From assembly GCA_958296185.1 (NCBI GenBank), contig CATQIB010000019.1, positions 62,001 to 126,000 on the forward strand: a stretch of 64,000 bases of DNA, written 5' to 3'. The notes beneath the pieces are model-generated. The model did no database searches, was not told the origin of the DNA, and saw only the letters and a list, made by a program, of their open reading frames with translations. Below, piece after piece: positions 35,001 to 42,954 of this stretch (positions are counted from its first letter, which is position 1; each line of letters begins with the position of its first letter). The stretch is from an uncultured Mesonia sp. (GTDB lineage: Bacteria; Bacteroidota; Bacteroidia; Flavobacteriales; Flavobacteriaceae). The position numbers were made by a program, and so were the translations under genes.

Positions 35001-36351
35001 GGCACTATCTACATCGGCAGGTGCCGAAGTGCAGCAACCACTAGCCACGGTGGTCATAGGTGGACTTATAACAGCAACTTTACTAACCTTATTTATTTTA
35101 CCTATTTTGTATCAATGGATTGAAACAAGAAAACATAAGAATACTAGTAAAAAATGGGCTTTAGCTACAATAACATTGCTATTAGTAAGCTTACCAACAC
35201 AAGCACAAAGCATTGATAATCTACCGACGTTAAGCCTAAAAGCCGCAATTGATACAGCAGTAACGAATTTCCCACAAATAAAAAATGATTTGCTTACTGT
35301 AGAACAGAGTTTGCAAGCAAAAACAGAAGCTTATAACTGGGGAAATACACAAATATTCACGGGAGCCGAAGAACTTAAAGATGGTCGCGGAGTGTATAAT
35401 CTTATTGGTATTAGTCAAAACAACATTGAACTTTTAGGTATAGGCCGAAAAACAGCTTGGGCCAAGGCAAAACTAGAACAGGCACAAGGTTTAAAAAAGC
35501 TTTCTTTTGAAAATTTAAAAAAGACTGTAAGCGAAAAATGGACAGAAGCACTAATTGCCAAAAAAACGCTTGAAGTATATTTAGCTCTTGACAGTATCTA
35601 CCAAGAATTTGAACGTGCTATAAATATGCAATATGAAGTTGAAGCAATATCCACCATGCAAAGGGATGCTGCAAGAAACCTAATCCTACAAAAAAATATA
35701 GCCTTACGCCAAGCGAAAAGTAATGCAGAGACCAAGCTTTTAGGCTTAAATCTATTTTTATTTACCGATACAATTTATGATGTAGCCGATCAACTAAACA
35801 CAATAGATAACTGGTCAACAAAAAACTTCGAGGAAAAAGAACATCCAGAATTTATTCTCAGTCAAAAAAACGAAGCCTTGGCCCAAGCAGTGTGGCAAAA
35901 AGAAAAAAGTAAGCGCCTGCCTAGCTTTAACTTAGAATATGTTTTTCAAGAAGTAAATAATCAGAAAGGTTTTGCCGCCTATCAAATTGGTTTAAATATT
36001 CCTATTTTAGATGGCACCTTAAAAAGCCGCATAAATCAAGCTAAACTTGCATATCAAAAACAAAAAAACAATCTCGATTTTAAAAAACGAGAACTAGATC
36101 TTAAGTTTAAAATGGCTTATAATAACTATTTACAAGCAAAAAGCAACTGGGAAAGTTATCAAAAAACAGGTTTAAACTTGATTAAAAAACAGAAAGAAGG
36201 GGCGCTTTTTGCTTTCAAAGAAGGAGCCATTAACTATATTGAATTCACACAATTGGTTAACCAGGCAATCGAAACCGAACTAGATGCATTACAAAGCTTA
36301 CAAGCTTATTTAATGGCAGTTCACAATCTTAATTATTACAATCCTAATTAA
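32023..36351 (+). CDS. cusA: CusA/CzcA-family heavy-metal RND pump fused to a TolC-like outer-membrane channel
   Basis: 1442 residues. The first about 1035 are a complete HME-RND transporter: TM1 near 15-35, TM4 with IDFGIIVDGAVIIVESS (proton-relay Asp residues), GADF-type loop regions and twelve membrane segments. A second signal-like hydrophobic segment (about 1046-1064, ending TQAQS) is followed by about 378 residues of TolC-type coiled-coil hairpins (LKAAIDTAVTNFPQIKN, NIPILDGTLKSRINQAK). The inner-membrane pump and the outer-membrane channel are thus encoded in one frame. Similar CusA-CzcC fusions are known in Bacteroidota. The internal signal suggests cleavage after export. The adaptor gene follows after 2 bases. 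Metal specificity (Cu, Ag, Co, Zn, Cd) is not decided. Confidence 0.93.
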   Translation: MINRIIDFSIKHKMLIGIFILIWIILGFYSVNQVPIDATPDITNNQVQVITESPNLSTEDVEQFVTYPIELAMSNLPDVEEVRSISRFGLSVVTIVFKDELGTYLPRQLVSEKLELVREEIPEGFGNPNLSPISTGLGEIYQYTLAVDESFKNEYTLTDLRVAQDWIISRQLALVPGVVEVNAFGGKEKQFEVAVDPRRLKALDLTIADVFRSLKSNNQNAGGAYIEKNHQANFIRAKGLAKNVKDIEQILITTKSGVPVRVKDVAKVKIGHNLRYGALTKNGKGETVGGMILMLKGANSNEVIQNVKERMVQIEKSLPEGIKIEPYLDRSNLIERTTSTVKNNLLEGGLIVIFVLVLVLGNWRGGLIVASTIPLSLLFAFILMHYFGVWANLMSLGAIDFGIIVDGAVIIVESSVFYLSAYLLKHKKITPSNKEKLVSNSSKKMMNAAFFGQLIIIIVFIPILSLEGVEGKMFKPMALTFIFAMLGAMILCLTYVPMMTALFLKAKPAKEKRFKKINHGIKKLESAYTKALSKSLNWGRWFVGSSIILLVLATYTFMQIGAEFIPQLDEGDIAFHTILKPGSSLSETVATTTQVEKIILDKYPEVKSVISRIGVAEVATDPMPMDIADTFIIFHNDLDWTTVPNKKAFIAAVKDDLNQLPGISYEFTQPIEMRFNELLTGVREDVAIKIFGEDLDILALKADEINELIKNVPGIAEAKVEATTGLPQITIDYKRNKLAQYGLSIEQVNDLITTSFSGKKAGVIFEGIKKFDLVVRLPENQRANAESLENLFIKLPTGNQIPLREVAAVKFETGPMQISRDNTNRRTYVGINIRDRDVASVVQDIQQILDKNLVLPPGYYLEYGGAFENLERATKKLKTLVPLALLLIFILIYFALKSVKQTLIIYMAIPLAAIGGVFALVLRGMPFSISAGIGFIVLFGVAVLNGLVLISSFNALKQNKELPLRERILTGTKQRLRPIMLTALTDILGFLPMALSTSAGAEVQQPLATVVIGGLITATLLTLFILPILYQWIETRKHKNTSKKWALATITLLLVSLPTQAQSIDNLPTLSLKAAIDTAVTNFPQIKNDLLTVEQSLQAKTEAYNWGNTQIFTGAEELKDGRGVYNLIGISQNNIELLGIGRKTAWAKAKLEQAQGLKKLSFENLKKTVSEKWTEALIAKKTLEVYLALDSIYQEFERAINMQYEVEAISTMQRDAARNLILQKNIALRQAKSNAETKLLGLNLFLFTDTIYDVADQLNTIDNWSTKNFEEKEHPEFILSQKNEALAQAVWQKEKSKRLPSFNLEYVFQEVNNQKGFAAYQIGLNIPILDGTLKSRINQAKLAYQKQKNNLDFKKRELDLKFKMAYNNYLQAKSNWESYQKTGLNLIKKQKEGALFAFKEGAINYIEFTQLVNQAIETELDALQSLQAYLMAVHNLNYYNPN

Positions 36352-36353
36352 TC

Positions 36354-37514
36354 ATGAAATATATACTACTATCATTATTGTTGTTTGGCTTTACCGCTTG
36401 CCAGAAACAAGATAAACCTAATCAAGAAAAAAACGTAATTGCAACCGATACCGAGCACCACGATGATATTTTTCTTAGCAAAAAACAGGCAGAAGTATTA
36501 AATCTTAAATTAGAGCGTTTGCAAAAGCGCAATATGGGCCAAACCATCTCGGTAAACGGCACCTTAGAAGTTCCTCCACAAAATGAAGCTAGTGTAAATA
36601 GCGCCATAGGAGCTAATGTTCAAAATATTCTAGTCATTGAAGGGCAACAAGTAAAAGCCAATGAAGTAATAGCCTATTTGCAACATCCCGACATTATCGA
36701 ATTGCAAACTACCTATCTAGAAAACTACAACGACCTAATTTACTTGCAAAAAGAATATGAACGTCAAAAAAAATTATACAAAGCCGGTGTAGGATCGGGA
36801 ATGAATTTTCAAAAAGCTGAAGCCGATTTTAGAGCTAAAAACGGTCTAATAAAAGGCTTGGAAGAAAAATTAAAACTGCTAAGTATTTCGGTGACCAGCT
36901 TGCAACAGGGGACAATACAAAATAAAGTAGCCATTAAAAGTCCACTTGATGGATATATACAAAAGGTAAAAGTCAATATAGGGCAGTTTGTAGCCCCTCA
37001 AACTACTCTATTTACTGTTCTTAATGATCATCACGTGCACGCAGATTTTTTGGTTTATGAAGACCAAGCGCATTTGGTAGAAGAGAACCAGAAAATCAAA
37101 TTTAGAATCGGGTCTAGTGAAAAAGAATTCGAAGCGATTATCTTTGCCACCTCAAAATCACTTGAAAAAGAAGCCAATGCTATTCACGTCCATGCCGAAA
37201 TTAAAGAAGATGACTTTAAATTTATCCCAGGAATGTATTTAGAAGGCCGTATATATTTAGAAGAAACAATGCAATGGGCTTTTCCCAATGAAGCTATTGT
37301 ACAAGAGGGTACAAATGCTTTTGTTTTTGCGGTAAATCCTAATAAAGAAAATTATAGCTTTGAACCAATATCGGTAATTCCTCAAACTAACGACGGCAGC
37401 TATACTGCGGTAAAATTTTTAAATGAGCAATCAGAACAAGCGCTTTATGCTATGAACAACGCTTATTATATTTTGGCCGAATCTAAAAAAGGAGAAGCCG
37501 ATCACAGTCACTAA
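36354..37514 (+). CDS. cusB: Efflux RND periplasmic adaptor (CzcB/CusB type)
   Basis: 386 residues. A lipoprotein signal ends LLFGFTAC. The barrel-sandwich halves are visible as GANVQNILVIEGQQVKANEV and IKSPLDGYIQKVKVNIGQFV, with a coiled-coil hairpin between them (about 115-175). A beta-barrel and the membrane-proximal end follow, including FPNEAIVQEGTNAFVFAV. His-rich ends (EHHDD near 34, DHSH at the C-terminus) may bind metal. It starts 2 bases after the pump gene. This is the main partner of the CusA-TolC fusion. Confidence 0.93.
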   Translation: MKYILLSLLLFGFTACQKQDKPNQEKNVIATDTEHHDDIFLSKKQAEVLNLKLERLQKRNMGQTISVNGTLEVPPQNEASVNSAIGANVQNILVIEGQQVKANEVIAYLQHPDIIELQTTYLENYNDLIYLQKEYERQKKLYKAGVGSGMNFQKAEADFRAKNGLIKGLEEKLKLLSISVTSLQQGTIQNKVAIKSPLDGYIQKVKVNIGQFVAPQTTLFTVLNDHHVHADFLVYEDQAHLVEENQKIKFRIGSSEKEFEAIIFATSKSLEKEANAIHVHAEIKEDDFKFIPGMYLEGRIYLEETMQWAFPNEAIVQEGTNAFVFAVNPNKENYSFEPISVIPQTNDGSYTAVKFLNEQSEQALYAMNNAYYILAESKKGEADHSH

Positions 37515-37525
37515 TATCAATTCAT

Positions 37526-37666
37526 ATGAGAAATTCAGACACTTTTACATTCTGGGTAGCAGCCATTATAATTTTACATTTTATCATTGGCTTTATTTGG
37601 CTTATTATCAAAATGTCACCTAAAAAATCAGATAAAAAAGAAAAAATAGACCAAGATAATGAGTAA
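37526..37666 (+). CDS. 46-residue single-span membrane protein at the end of the efflux operon
   Basis: An ATG at 37526, 11 bases after the adaptor stop, opens a 46-codon frame. It has a short polar start (MRNSDTF), one long hydrophobic segment (about 9-30, WVAAIIILHFIIGFIWLII) and a Lys/Asp-rich tail. The reading frame, spacing and membrane topology suggest a real small protein, perhaps an accessory subunit of the pump like the small RND partners elsewhere. No family recognised. Confidence 0.6.
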   Translation: MRNSDTFTFWVAAIIILHFIIGFIWLIIKMSPKKSDKKEKIDQDNE

Positions 37667-37695
37667 GCGGCTTTATAAAAAGCATAATTATTTCT

Positions 37696-37703
37696 TAATT
37701 TTG
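37696..37703 (+). promoter_or_regulatory. -7 promoter element of udk
   Basis: TAATTTTG fits TAnnTTTG and ends 16 bases before the ATG of uridine kinase. Confidence 0.5.
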
Positions 37704-37719
37704 CCTAAAAATAAATTAG

Positions 37720-38328
37720 ATGCTAATAATTGGAATTGCTGGTGGTACTGGCGGTGGTAAAACAACAGTAGTAAATACCATTGTAGATGAATTGAAACAT
37801 GATGAGGTGGCTGTAATCTCACAAGACTCTTACTATAGAGACACCAGTGAACTCAGTTTTGAAGAACGTACACAAATCAATTTTGATCATCCACAATCAA
37901 TCGATTTTGATTTATTGGTTAAACATCTTAAAGCTTTAAAAAAGGGAGAAGCAATAGATCAACCCATCTACAGTTTCACAGAGCATAACCGCACAGGAGA
38001 TACTATTCTCACCCATCCCAAAAAGGTAATGATTGTAGAGGGAATTTTAATTTTAACCAATCCCAAATTGCGTAAAATGTGCGATATTAAAATTTATGTG
38101 CACGCCGATAGCGATGAGCGCCTCATAAGACGTTTAAAGCGAGACATGAATGAAAGAGGCAGAGATCTTGACGAGGTTTTAAACAGGTACCAAACCACAT
38201 TAAAACCCATGCATCAACAATTCATTGAACCTACCAAAGAATTTGCCGATATAATTATACCCTACAACCGCTACAATACAGTGGCGGTAGATATCGTGCA
38301 AACTATCATAAAAGAAAAATTAGCTTAG
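37720..38328 (+). CDS. udk: Uridine kinase
   Basis: 202 residues. P-loop GIAGGTGGGKTTV at the N-terminus, DSYYRD and FDHPQSIDF (substrate site), VEGILIL (Walker B region) and RRLKRDMNERGRDLDEV (lid). It phosphorylates uridine and cytidine for pyrimidine salvage. A terminator follows, so it is its own unit. Confidence 0.95.
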   Translation: MLIIGIAGGTGGGKTTVVNTIVDELKHDEVAVISQDSYYRDTSELSFEERTQINFDHPQSIDFDLLVKHLKALKKGEAIDQPIYSFTEHNRTGDTILTHPKKVMIVEGILILTNPKLRKMCDIKIYVHADSDERLIRRLKRDMNERGRDLDEVLNRYQTTLKPMHQQFIEPTKEFADIIIPYNRYNTVAVDIVQTIIKEKLA

Positions 38329-38332
38329 TCTA

Positions 38333-38370
38333 AAAATCCTTATTCAATTCTGTTGGTAAGGATTTTTTTT
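38333..38370 (+). terminator. Rho-independent terminator after udk
   Basis: Stem AAATCCTTA / TAAGGATTT with a 13-base loop and eight T, starting 5 bases after the udk stop. Confidence 0.85.
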
Positions 38371-38419
38371 CAAAGTCAAGTCCTTAACTCAGCAATCAGA
38401 TATTTTGTATCTTCGTACT

Positions 38420-38743
38420 ATGCGATTAAAAGCCTTATTTCAAAATCCTTGGTTTAAATTCTTGAGCAATAAATATGTGCTCCTGCTTTTGCTATTCGGA
38501 ATTTGGATGCTTTTTTTAGATAGCAATTCTTGGTTGGTTCATCAAGAACTAAATGAAGAAATTCATGAATTAGAAGAGAACAAGGCTTTTTATGTAGAAG
38601 AAATTAAAAAAGACACCAGCATTTTAAGGAAACTCGCTAAGCCAGAAGAGTTAGAGCGCTTCGCACGCGAAACTTATTTTATGAAAAAAGAAAATGAAGA
38701 GGTGTATATCATCGAATATAAAACAAAACATGAGCAAGAATAA
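38420..38743 (+). CDS. FtsB/DivIC-family septum formation initiator
   Basis: The ATG at 38420 gives 107 residues; a TTG at 38405 is less likely. One transmembrane segment (about 22-38) is followed by a coiled coil (about 45-75, HQELNEEIHELEENKAF) and the family motif PEELERFARETYFMKKENE. It belongs to the divisome FtsQ-FtsB-FtsL subcomplex in the inner membrane. Its 3' end overlaps the mutase small-subunit start by 14 bases. A TATCTTCG box at 38408-38415 may be its -7 element. Confidence 0.85.
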   Translation: MRLKALFQNPWFKFLSNKYVLLLLLFGIWMLFLDSNSWLVHQELNEEIHELEENKAFYVEEIKKDTSILRKLAKPEELERFARETYFMKKENEEVYIIEYKTKHEQE

Positions 38744-40112
38744 TACTACGCTTTTAGCGGATTTTAATTCGGTTTCGGCAAAAGAATGGAAAACAAAAAT
38801 ACAAGCCGATCTTAAAGGAGAAGATTATAACAATTTAATTTTTCAAGATAGAAACGGTATTGATATAAAACCTTTTTATCACCAAGAAGAGACTGAAATT
38901 GGCTATATGCCAAGCTCTCCAAAAAAATGGTTCATTACAGAATCTTTCGAAATTACTGAAAATACAAATATAGATGATGTTCTTAAGGTTTTAGAAAAGG
39001 GAACACAAGCACTTTGGCTCAAATTTAAACAAAATAGCCCCAACCCCATCCCTTTTGTTGAAGCTCTTTGGTCTAAAAACATTCCGGTTTATCTAGATTT
39101 TGAATATCAAAAGGAAGAAGAAGTTAATGCCTTAATAGAATTCCTAACAGGTAAGAATCACCAGTTCTCTATAGGGGTAGACTGTATTGGTCATTTAGCT
39201 AGCACAGGAAATTGGCATCAAAACCTAAGAAAAGATTTTGAAGATTTTAACTGGTTGATTAAGGCACAAGAAACCTTCCCTTTATTTTTAAGTATACGTA
39301 CAGAAGTTTATGAAAATGCAGGGGCAAACCATATACAACAGGTTGCTTATGCTATGGCTCATGTAAACGAATACTTGAATCATTTAAGTGTTCATTTTCC
39401 AGAAAAATCGAAAAATTTTAAACCCCTATTTCATGTAAGCATAAGCGGAAATTATTTTGCAGAAATCGCCAAATTAAAGGCTTTACGAATAATATACAGC
39501 GAGATTGCCAAAGCCTATGAAATACCGCAAGAAATAGAAATCTTAGCTTTTCCCAGCATTAGAAATAAAACCCTATACGATTACAATGTAAATATGTTGC
39601 GCACTACAACAGAAAGCATGAGTGCCATCTTAGGTGGTGCAAATTGGGTGGCAAATACAGCCTATGACTCCGTTTTCCACCACGATAACAATTTTGGCCG
39701 ACGTATTGCTCGTAACCAGTTGCTGGTTTTAAAAAATGAAAGTTATTTTGATAAAGTGAGTAATCCTGCAGATGGCAGTTATTACCTTGAAAGCCTAACG
39801 CAACAAATATCCGAAAAGGCATTAGGCATTTTTAAATCTATAGAACAAGCTGGTGGTTTTATAACCGCCTTAATGGATGGAACCATACAACGTAAAATAG
39901 AAGAGGTTGCACAAGAAGAAGTAAAAACATTTGAACAAAAAGAAAAAATACTAGTGGGAACAAACAAGTATTTGAATCTTGATGATAAAATGAAAAATGA
40001 ACTTGAAAAAACACCTTTTCTTGAGAAATTTTCTCGCAAAACCTTAATCAAACCGATTATTCAAAAACGCCTTGCAGAAGGAATGGAACAGGAGCGTTTA
40101 ACTAACGAATAA
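38730..40112 (+). CDS. mutA: Methylmalonyl-CoA mutase, small (beta) subunit
   Basis: The ATG at 38730 ([12 protein letters not shown]) gives 460 residues. A start at 38694 would overlap the previous gene by 50 bases. The protein has the TIM-barrel fold of the mutase ([41 protein letters not shown]-like ADGSYYLES). It lacks a cobalamin-binding domain, as expected for the non-catalytic subunit of the heterodimer. It precedes the large subunit by 16 bases. The enzyme rearranges methylmalonyl-CoA to succinyl-CoA in propionate and branched-chain catabolism. Confidence 0.92.
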   Translation: MSKNNTTLLADFNSVSAKEWKTKIQADLKGEDYNNLIFQDRNGIDIKPFYHQEETEIGYMPSSPKKWFITESFEITENTNIDDVLKVLEKGTQALWLKFKQNSPNPIPFVEALWSKNIPVYLDFEYQKEEEVNALIEFLTGKNHQFSIGVDCIGHLASTGNWHQNLRKDFEDFNWLIKAQETFPLFLSIRTEVYENAGANHIQQVAYAMAHVNEYLNHLSVHFPEKSKNFKPLFHVSISGNYFAEIAKLKALRIIYSEIAKAYEIPQEIEILAFPSIRNKTLYDYNVNMLRTTTESMSAILGGANWVANTAYDSVFHHDNNFGRRIARNQLLVLKNESYFDKVSNPADGSYYLESLTQQISEKALGIFKSIEQAGGFITALMDGTIQRKIEEVAQEEVKTFEQKEKILVGTNKYLNLDDKMKNELEKTPFLEKFSRKTLIKPIIQKRLAEGMEQERLTNE

Positions 40113-40128
40113 AGCAGCCATCAAGATT

Positions 40129-42255
40129 ATGAAAAGAAAAGATTTACAACATATTCAAATTAAAAAGCAGTCGGGAAAGGCCACAAATACAAACGAAACT
40201 TTTCTCACCGCCGAAAAAATAACAATAAAAAAAGTATACAGTCCACAAGATATTGCCAGTTTTAAGCACCTCAACTATGCAGCAGGAATACCTCCTTATC
40301 TAAGAGGTCCTTACAGTACGATGTATGTAAAAAGGCCGTGGACCATTAGACAATACGCAGGATTTTCAACTGCCGAAGAGAGTAACGCCTTTTATAGACG
40401 TAACCTAGCGGCTGGTCAAAAAGGACTATCGGTTGCCTTCGATTTACCCACTCACCGAGGCTATGACTCCGATCACGACCGCGTGGTTGGAGACGTAGGA
40501 AAAGCTGGGGTTGCTATTGATTCGGTTGAAGACATGAAAATACTCTTCGACCAGATTCCATTAGATAAAATGTCGGTTTCAATGACCATGAATGGTGCCG
40601 TACTGCCTATCATGGCTTTTTATATTGTCGCCGCAGAAGAACAAGGCGTAGCACCTGAGCAATTGGCAGGTACCATTCAAAATGATATTTTAAAAGAATT
40701 TATGGTGCGTAATACCTATATATATCCACCTAGTCCTTCGATGAAAATCATTGCCGATATTTTCGAATACACCTCGCAAAATATGCCTCGTTTTAACAGC
40801 ATTAGTATATCTGGCTACCACATGCAAGAAGCAGGTGCAACTTGTGATATCGAGTTGGCCTATACCCTAGCCGATGGTCTGGAATATATCCGTAAAGGAT
40901 TAGAAGCAGGAATGGATATTGATAGTTTTGCACCGCGATTATCATTTTTCTGGGCCATAGGGATGAACCATTTTATGGAAATAGCTAAAATGAGAGCAGC
41001 TAGAATGCTATGGGCAAAACTTGTAAAACAATTTAACCCTAAAAACCCAAAATCGCTGTCTCTACGTACACACTGCCAAACTAGCGGATGGTCGCTTACC
41101 GAGCAAGACCCTTTTAATAATGTAGCCAGAACCTGTATTGAAGCTGCCGCAGCAGCCTTTGGCGGCACCCAAAGTTTGCACACCAACGCACTAGACGAAG
41201 CCATTGCACTCCCAACCGATTTTTCGGCACGCATCGCTCGTAACACACAATTATACTTACAAGAAGAAACACAAATCACCAAAACAGTAGATCCTTGGGC
41301 AGGAAGCTATTATGTAGAAAGCCTTACAAATGACATCGCCCATAAAGCTTGGAAACTCATTCAAGAAGTAGAAGAATTGGGAGGAATGACCAAAGCCATT
41401 GAAAAAGGTATTCCTAAAATGCGCATTGAAGAAGCTGCTGCACGTAAACAAGCTAGAATTGATAGTGGGCAAGATATTATTGTAGGCACCAATCAATACC
41501 GGTTAGAACAAGAAGACCCAATTGTGACGTTAGAGGTAGACAACCAAAGTGTGCGTAAACAACAAATCAAACGCCTAGAATCATTACGCAAAAATCGTGA
41601 TGAAAACAAAGTGCAAGAGAGCTTAGAAAAATTAACTCAAGCCGCAAAAACCGGCAAAGAAAATTTATTAGCTTTAGCGGTAGATGCAGCAAGAAACAGG
41701 GCTAGCATTGGCGAAATTAGTTTAGCTCTCGAAAAAATTTACGGTAGACATAAAGCACAAATAAAATCATTTAGCGGCGTGTACAGCAAAGAAATAAAAG
41801 ACGACAAAAGCTTTAAAAAAGCGAGAGAAATGGCCAATCAATTCGCTACACTTGAAGGTAGAAGGCCTAGAATTATGATAGCCAAAATGGGGCAAGATGG
41901 GCATGACCGTGGCGCAAAAGTAGTAGCCACAGGCTATGCAGATGTAGGATTTGATGTAGACATCGGACCCCTTTTTCAAACCCCGCAAGAAGCCGCCAAG
42001 CAAGCCGTAGAAAATGATGTACACGTTTTGGGCGTGTCTTCCTTAGCGGCCGGACATAAAACTCTGGTTCCTCAAGTTATCGAAGAGTTAAAGGTCTTGG
42101 GACGAGAAGATATTATGGTTATTGTTGGTGGGGTGATCCCTTCGGCAGATTATGAGTATTTATTCAATGCTGGTGCCGTTGCCGTTTTTGGGCCAGGAAC
42201 AAAAATCAGCGATGCAGCTATTCAAATACTAGAAATTCTTATCGATGAAGAGTAA
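40129..42255 (+). CDS. mutB: Methylmalonyl-CoA mutase, large (alpha) subunit
   Basis: 708 residues. The catalytic TIM barrel occupies about 50-500 ([53 protein letters not shown]). The C-terminal cobalamin domain (about 575-700) carries [11 protein letters not shown], the DxHxxG motif whose His coordinates cobalt, and [12 protein letters not shown]. Adenosylcobalamin-dependent. Paired with the small subunit just upstream. Confidence 0.97.
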   Translation: MKRKDLQHIQIKKQSGKATNTNETFLTAEKITIKKVYSPQDIASFKHLNYAAGIPPYLRGPYSTMYVKRPWTIRQYAGFSTAEESNAFYRRNLAAGQKGLSVAFDLPTHRGYDSDHDRVVGDVGKAGVAIDSVEDMKILFDQIPLDKMSVSMTMNGAVLPIMAFYIVAAEEQGVAPEQLAGTIQNDILKEFMVRNTYIYPPSPSMKIIADIFEYTSQNMPRFNSISISGYHMQEAGATCDIELAYTLADGLEYIRKGLEAGMDIDSFAPRLSFFWAIGMNHFMEIAKMRAARMLWAKLVKQFNPKNPKSLSLRTHCQTSGWSLTEQDPFNNVARTCIEAAAAAFGGTQSLHTNALDEAIALPTDFSARIARNTQLYLQEETQITKTVDPWAGSYYVESLTNDIAHKAWKLIQEVEELGGMTKAIEKGIPKMRIEEAAARKQARIDSGQDIIVGTNQYRLEQEDPIVTLEVDNQSVRKQQIKRLESLRKNRDENKVQESLEKLTQAAKTGKENLLALAVDAARNRASIGEISLALEKIYGRHKAQIKSFSGVYSKEIKDDKSFKKAREMANQFATLEGRRPRIMIAKMGQDGHDRGAKVVATGYADVGFDVDIGPLFQTPQEAAKQAVENDVHVLGVSSLAAGHKTLVPQVIEELKVLGREDIMVIVGGVIPSADYEYLFNAGAVAVFGPGTKISDAAIQILEILIDEE

Positions 42256-42276
42256 AATTAGTTTGGTCTTCCTTTT

Positions 42277-42366
42277 TAGGGCGTTACCCTAAAGGGTCGG
42301 GCTTTTGTTGCAATCTTTGAGGTGAAAAAACACCTCAAAGTATTTTCACGACAATCCCTAACGCAA
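42277..42366. repeat. REP-like structured intergenic element
   Basis: GCGTTA at 42281-42286 pairs with TAACGC at 42359-42364. Inside are a small hairpin ACCCTAAAGGGT, then GTCGGGC, and a perfect 10-bp hairpin CTTTGAGGTG / CACCTCAAAG with an A6 loop (42315-42340). The layout GGGCGTT...GGGTCGGGC...AATCCCTAACGC is one I recall as a recurrent intergenic repeat in Bacteroidota genomes. It resembles REP elements mobilised by RAYT transposases, or a structured RNA. Only one copy is in the window. Confidence 0.55.
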
Positions 42367-42414
42367 GGCCACAGCATTTCTATTTTTAAATTATATTTTA
42401 TTAAATTAACGCAT

Positions 42415-42888
42415 ATGAATACTACTAAGACGCTTATTTTAACTGTATTTTTAATGTGTGGCCTCCACGCTATTGCACAAGATAAAATTGCCAATCCAAA
42501 CTTTGATGAAACTTTAGCTCAAAAGTATGAAGCTGATGATTATGGAATGAGGTCATACTTCTTGGTAATTTTAAAAACCGGTAAAAATAAAAGTCAAAAC
42601 CAAGAATTATTGGCCAAAAGTATGCGTGGGCATTTAGATAATATTAAGCGATTAGTTGAAAACGGCAAGTTGGTGTTAGCTGGCCCTTTAGGAACCAATC
42701 AAAAAAATTATCGCGGCATTTTCATTTTTCAAAAGGTAGAAAGTCAAGAAAAACTAGAAGCCATCTTAGCTACTGATGAAGCTATTAAAAATAATTTTTT
42801 GGCTTATGAGATTTATCCGTGGTACGGTTCTGCCGCCTTGCCAGCTTATTTACCAATATCCGACAAAATTTGGAAGAAAAAGCCTTAA
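42415..42888 (+). CDS. Exported YciI-family protein
   Basis: The ATG at 42415 gives 157 residues with a signal peptide (LILTVFLMCGLHAIAQ). The remainder is a YciI-like ferredoxin fold: YFLVILKTGKN, HLDNIKRLVENGKLVLAGPL, GIFIFQKVESQEKLEAILAT and a conserved YEIYPWYGS end. YciI proteins are usually cytoplasmic and are thought to be small hydrolases or dehydrochlorinase relatives. A secreted form is less common. A bidirectional terminator follows. Confidence 0.85.
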   Translation: MNTTKTLILTVFLMCGLHAIAQDKIANPNFDETLAQKYEADDYGMRSYFLVILKTGKNKSQNQELLAKSMRGHLDNIKRLVENGKLVLAGPLGTNQKNYRGIFIFQKVESQEKLEAILATDEAIKNNFLAYEIYPWYGSAALPAYLPISDKIWKKKP

Positions 42889-42893
42889 TATTT

Positions 42894-42937
42894 AAAAAAC
42901 AATCCCGAATGGCTGCGCCTATTCGGGATTGTTTTTT
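42894..42937. terminator. Bidirectional terminator between the YciI and lamin-tail genes
   Basis: Stem AAAAAACAATCCCGAAT / ATTCGGGATTGTTTTTT with a 10-base loop. The T tracts on both strands serve the two converging genes. Confidence 0.9.
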
Positions 42938-42954
42938 GCTTTATTTTTCGCTTA

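Noticed and set aside
34737-35057. 106-codon minus-strand frame inside the CusA-TolC gene
   Set aside because: Antisense shadow of a conserved transporter region.
40860-41282. 140-codon minus-strand frame inside mutB
   Set aside because: Antisense to a highly conserved enzyme; no independent support.
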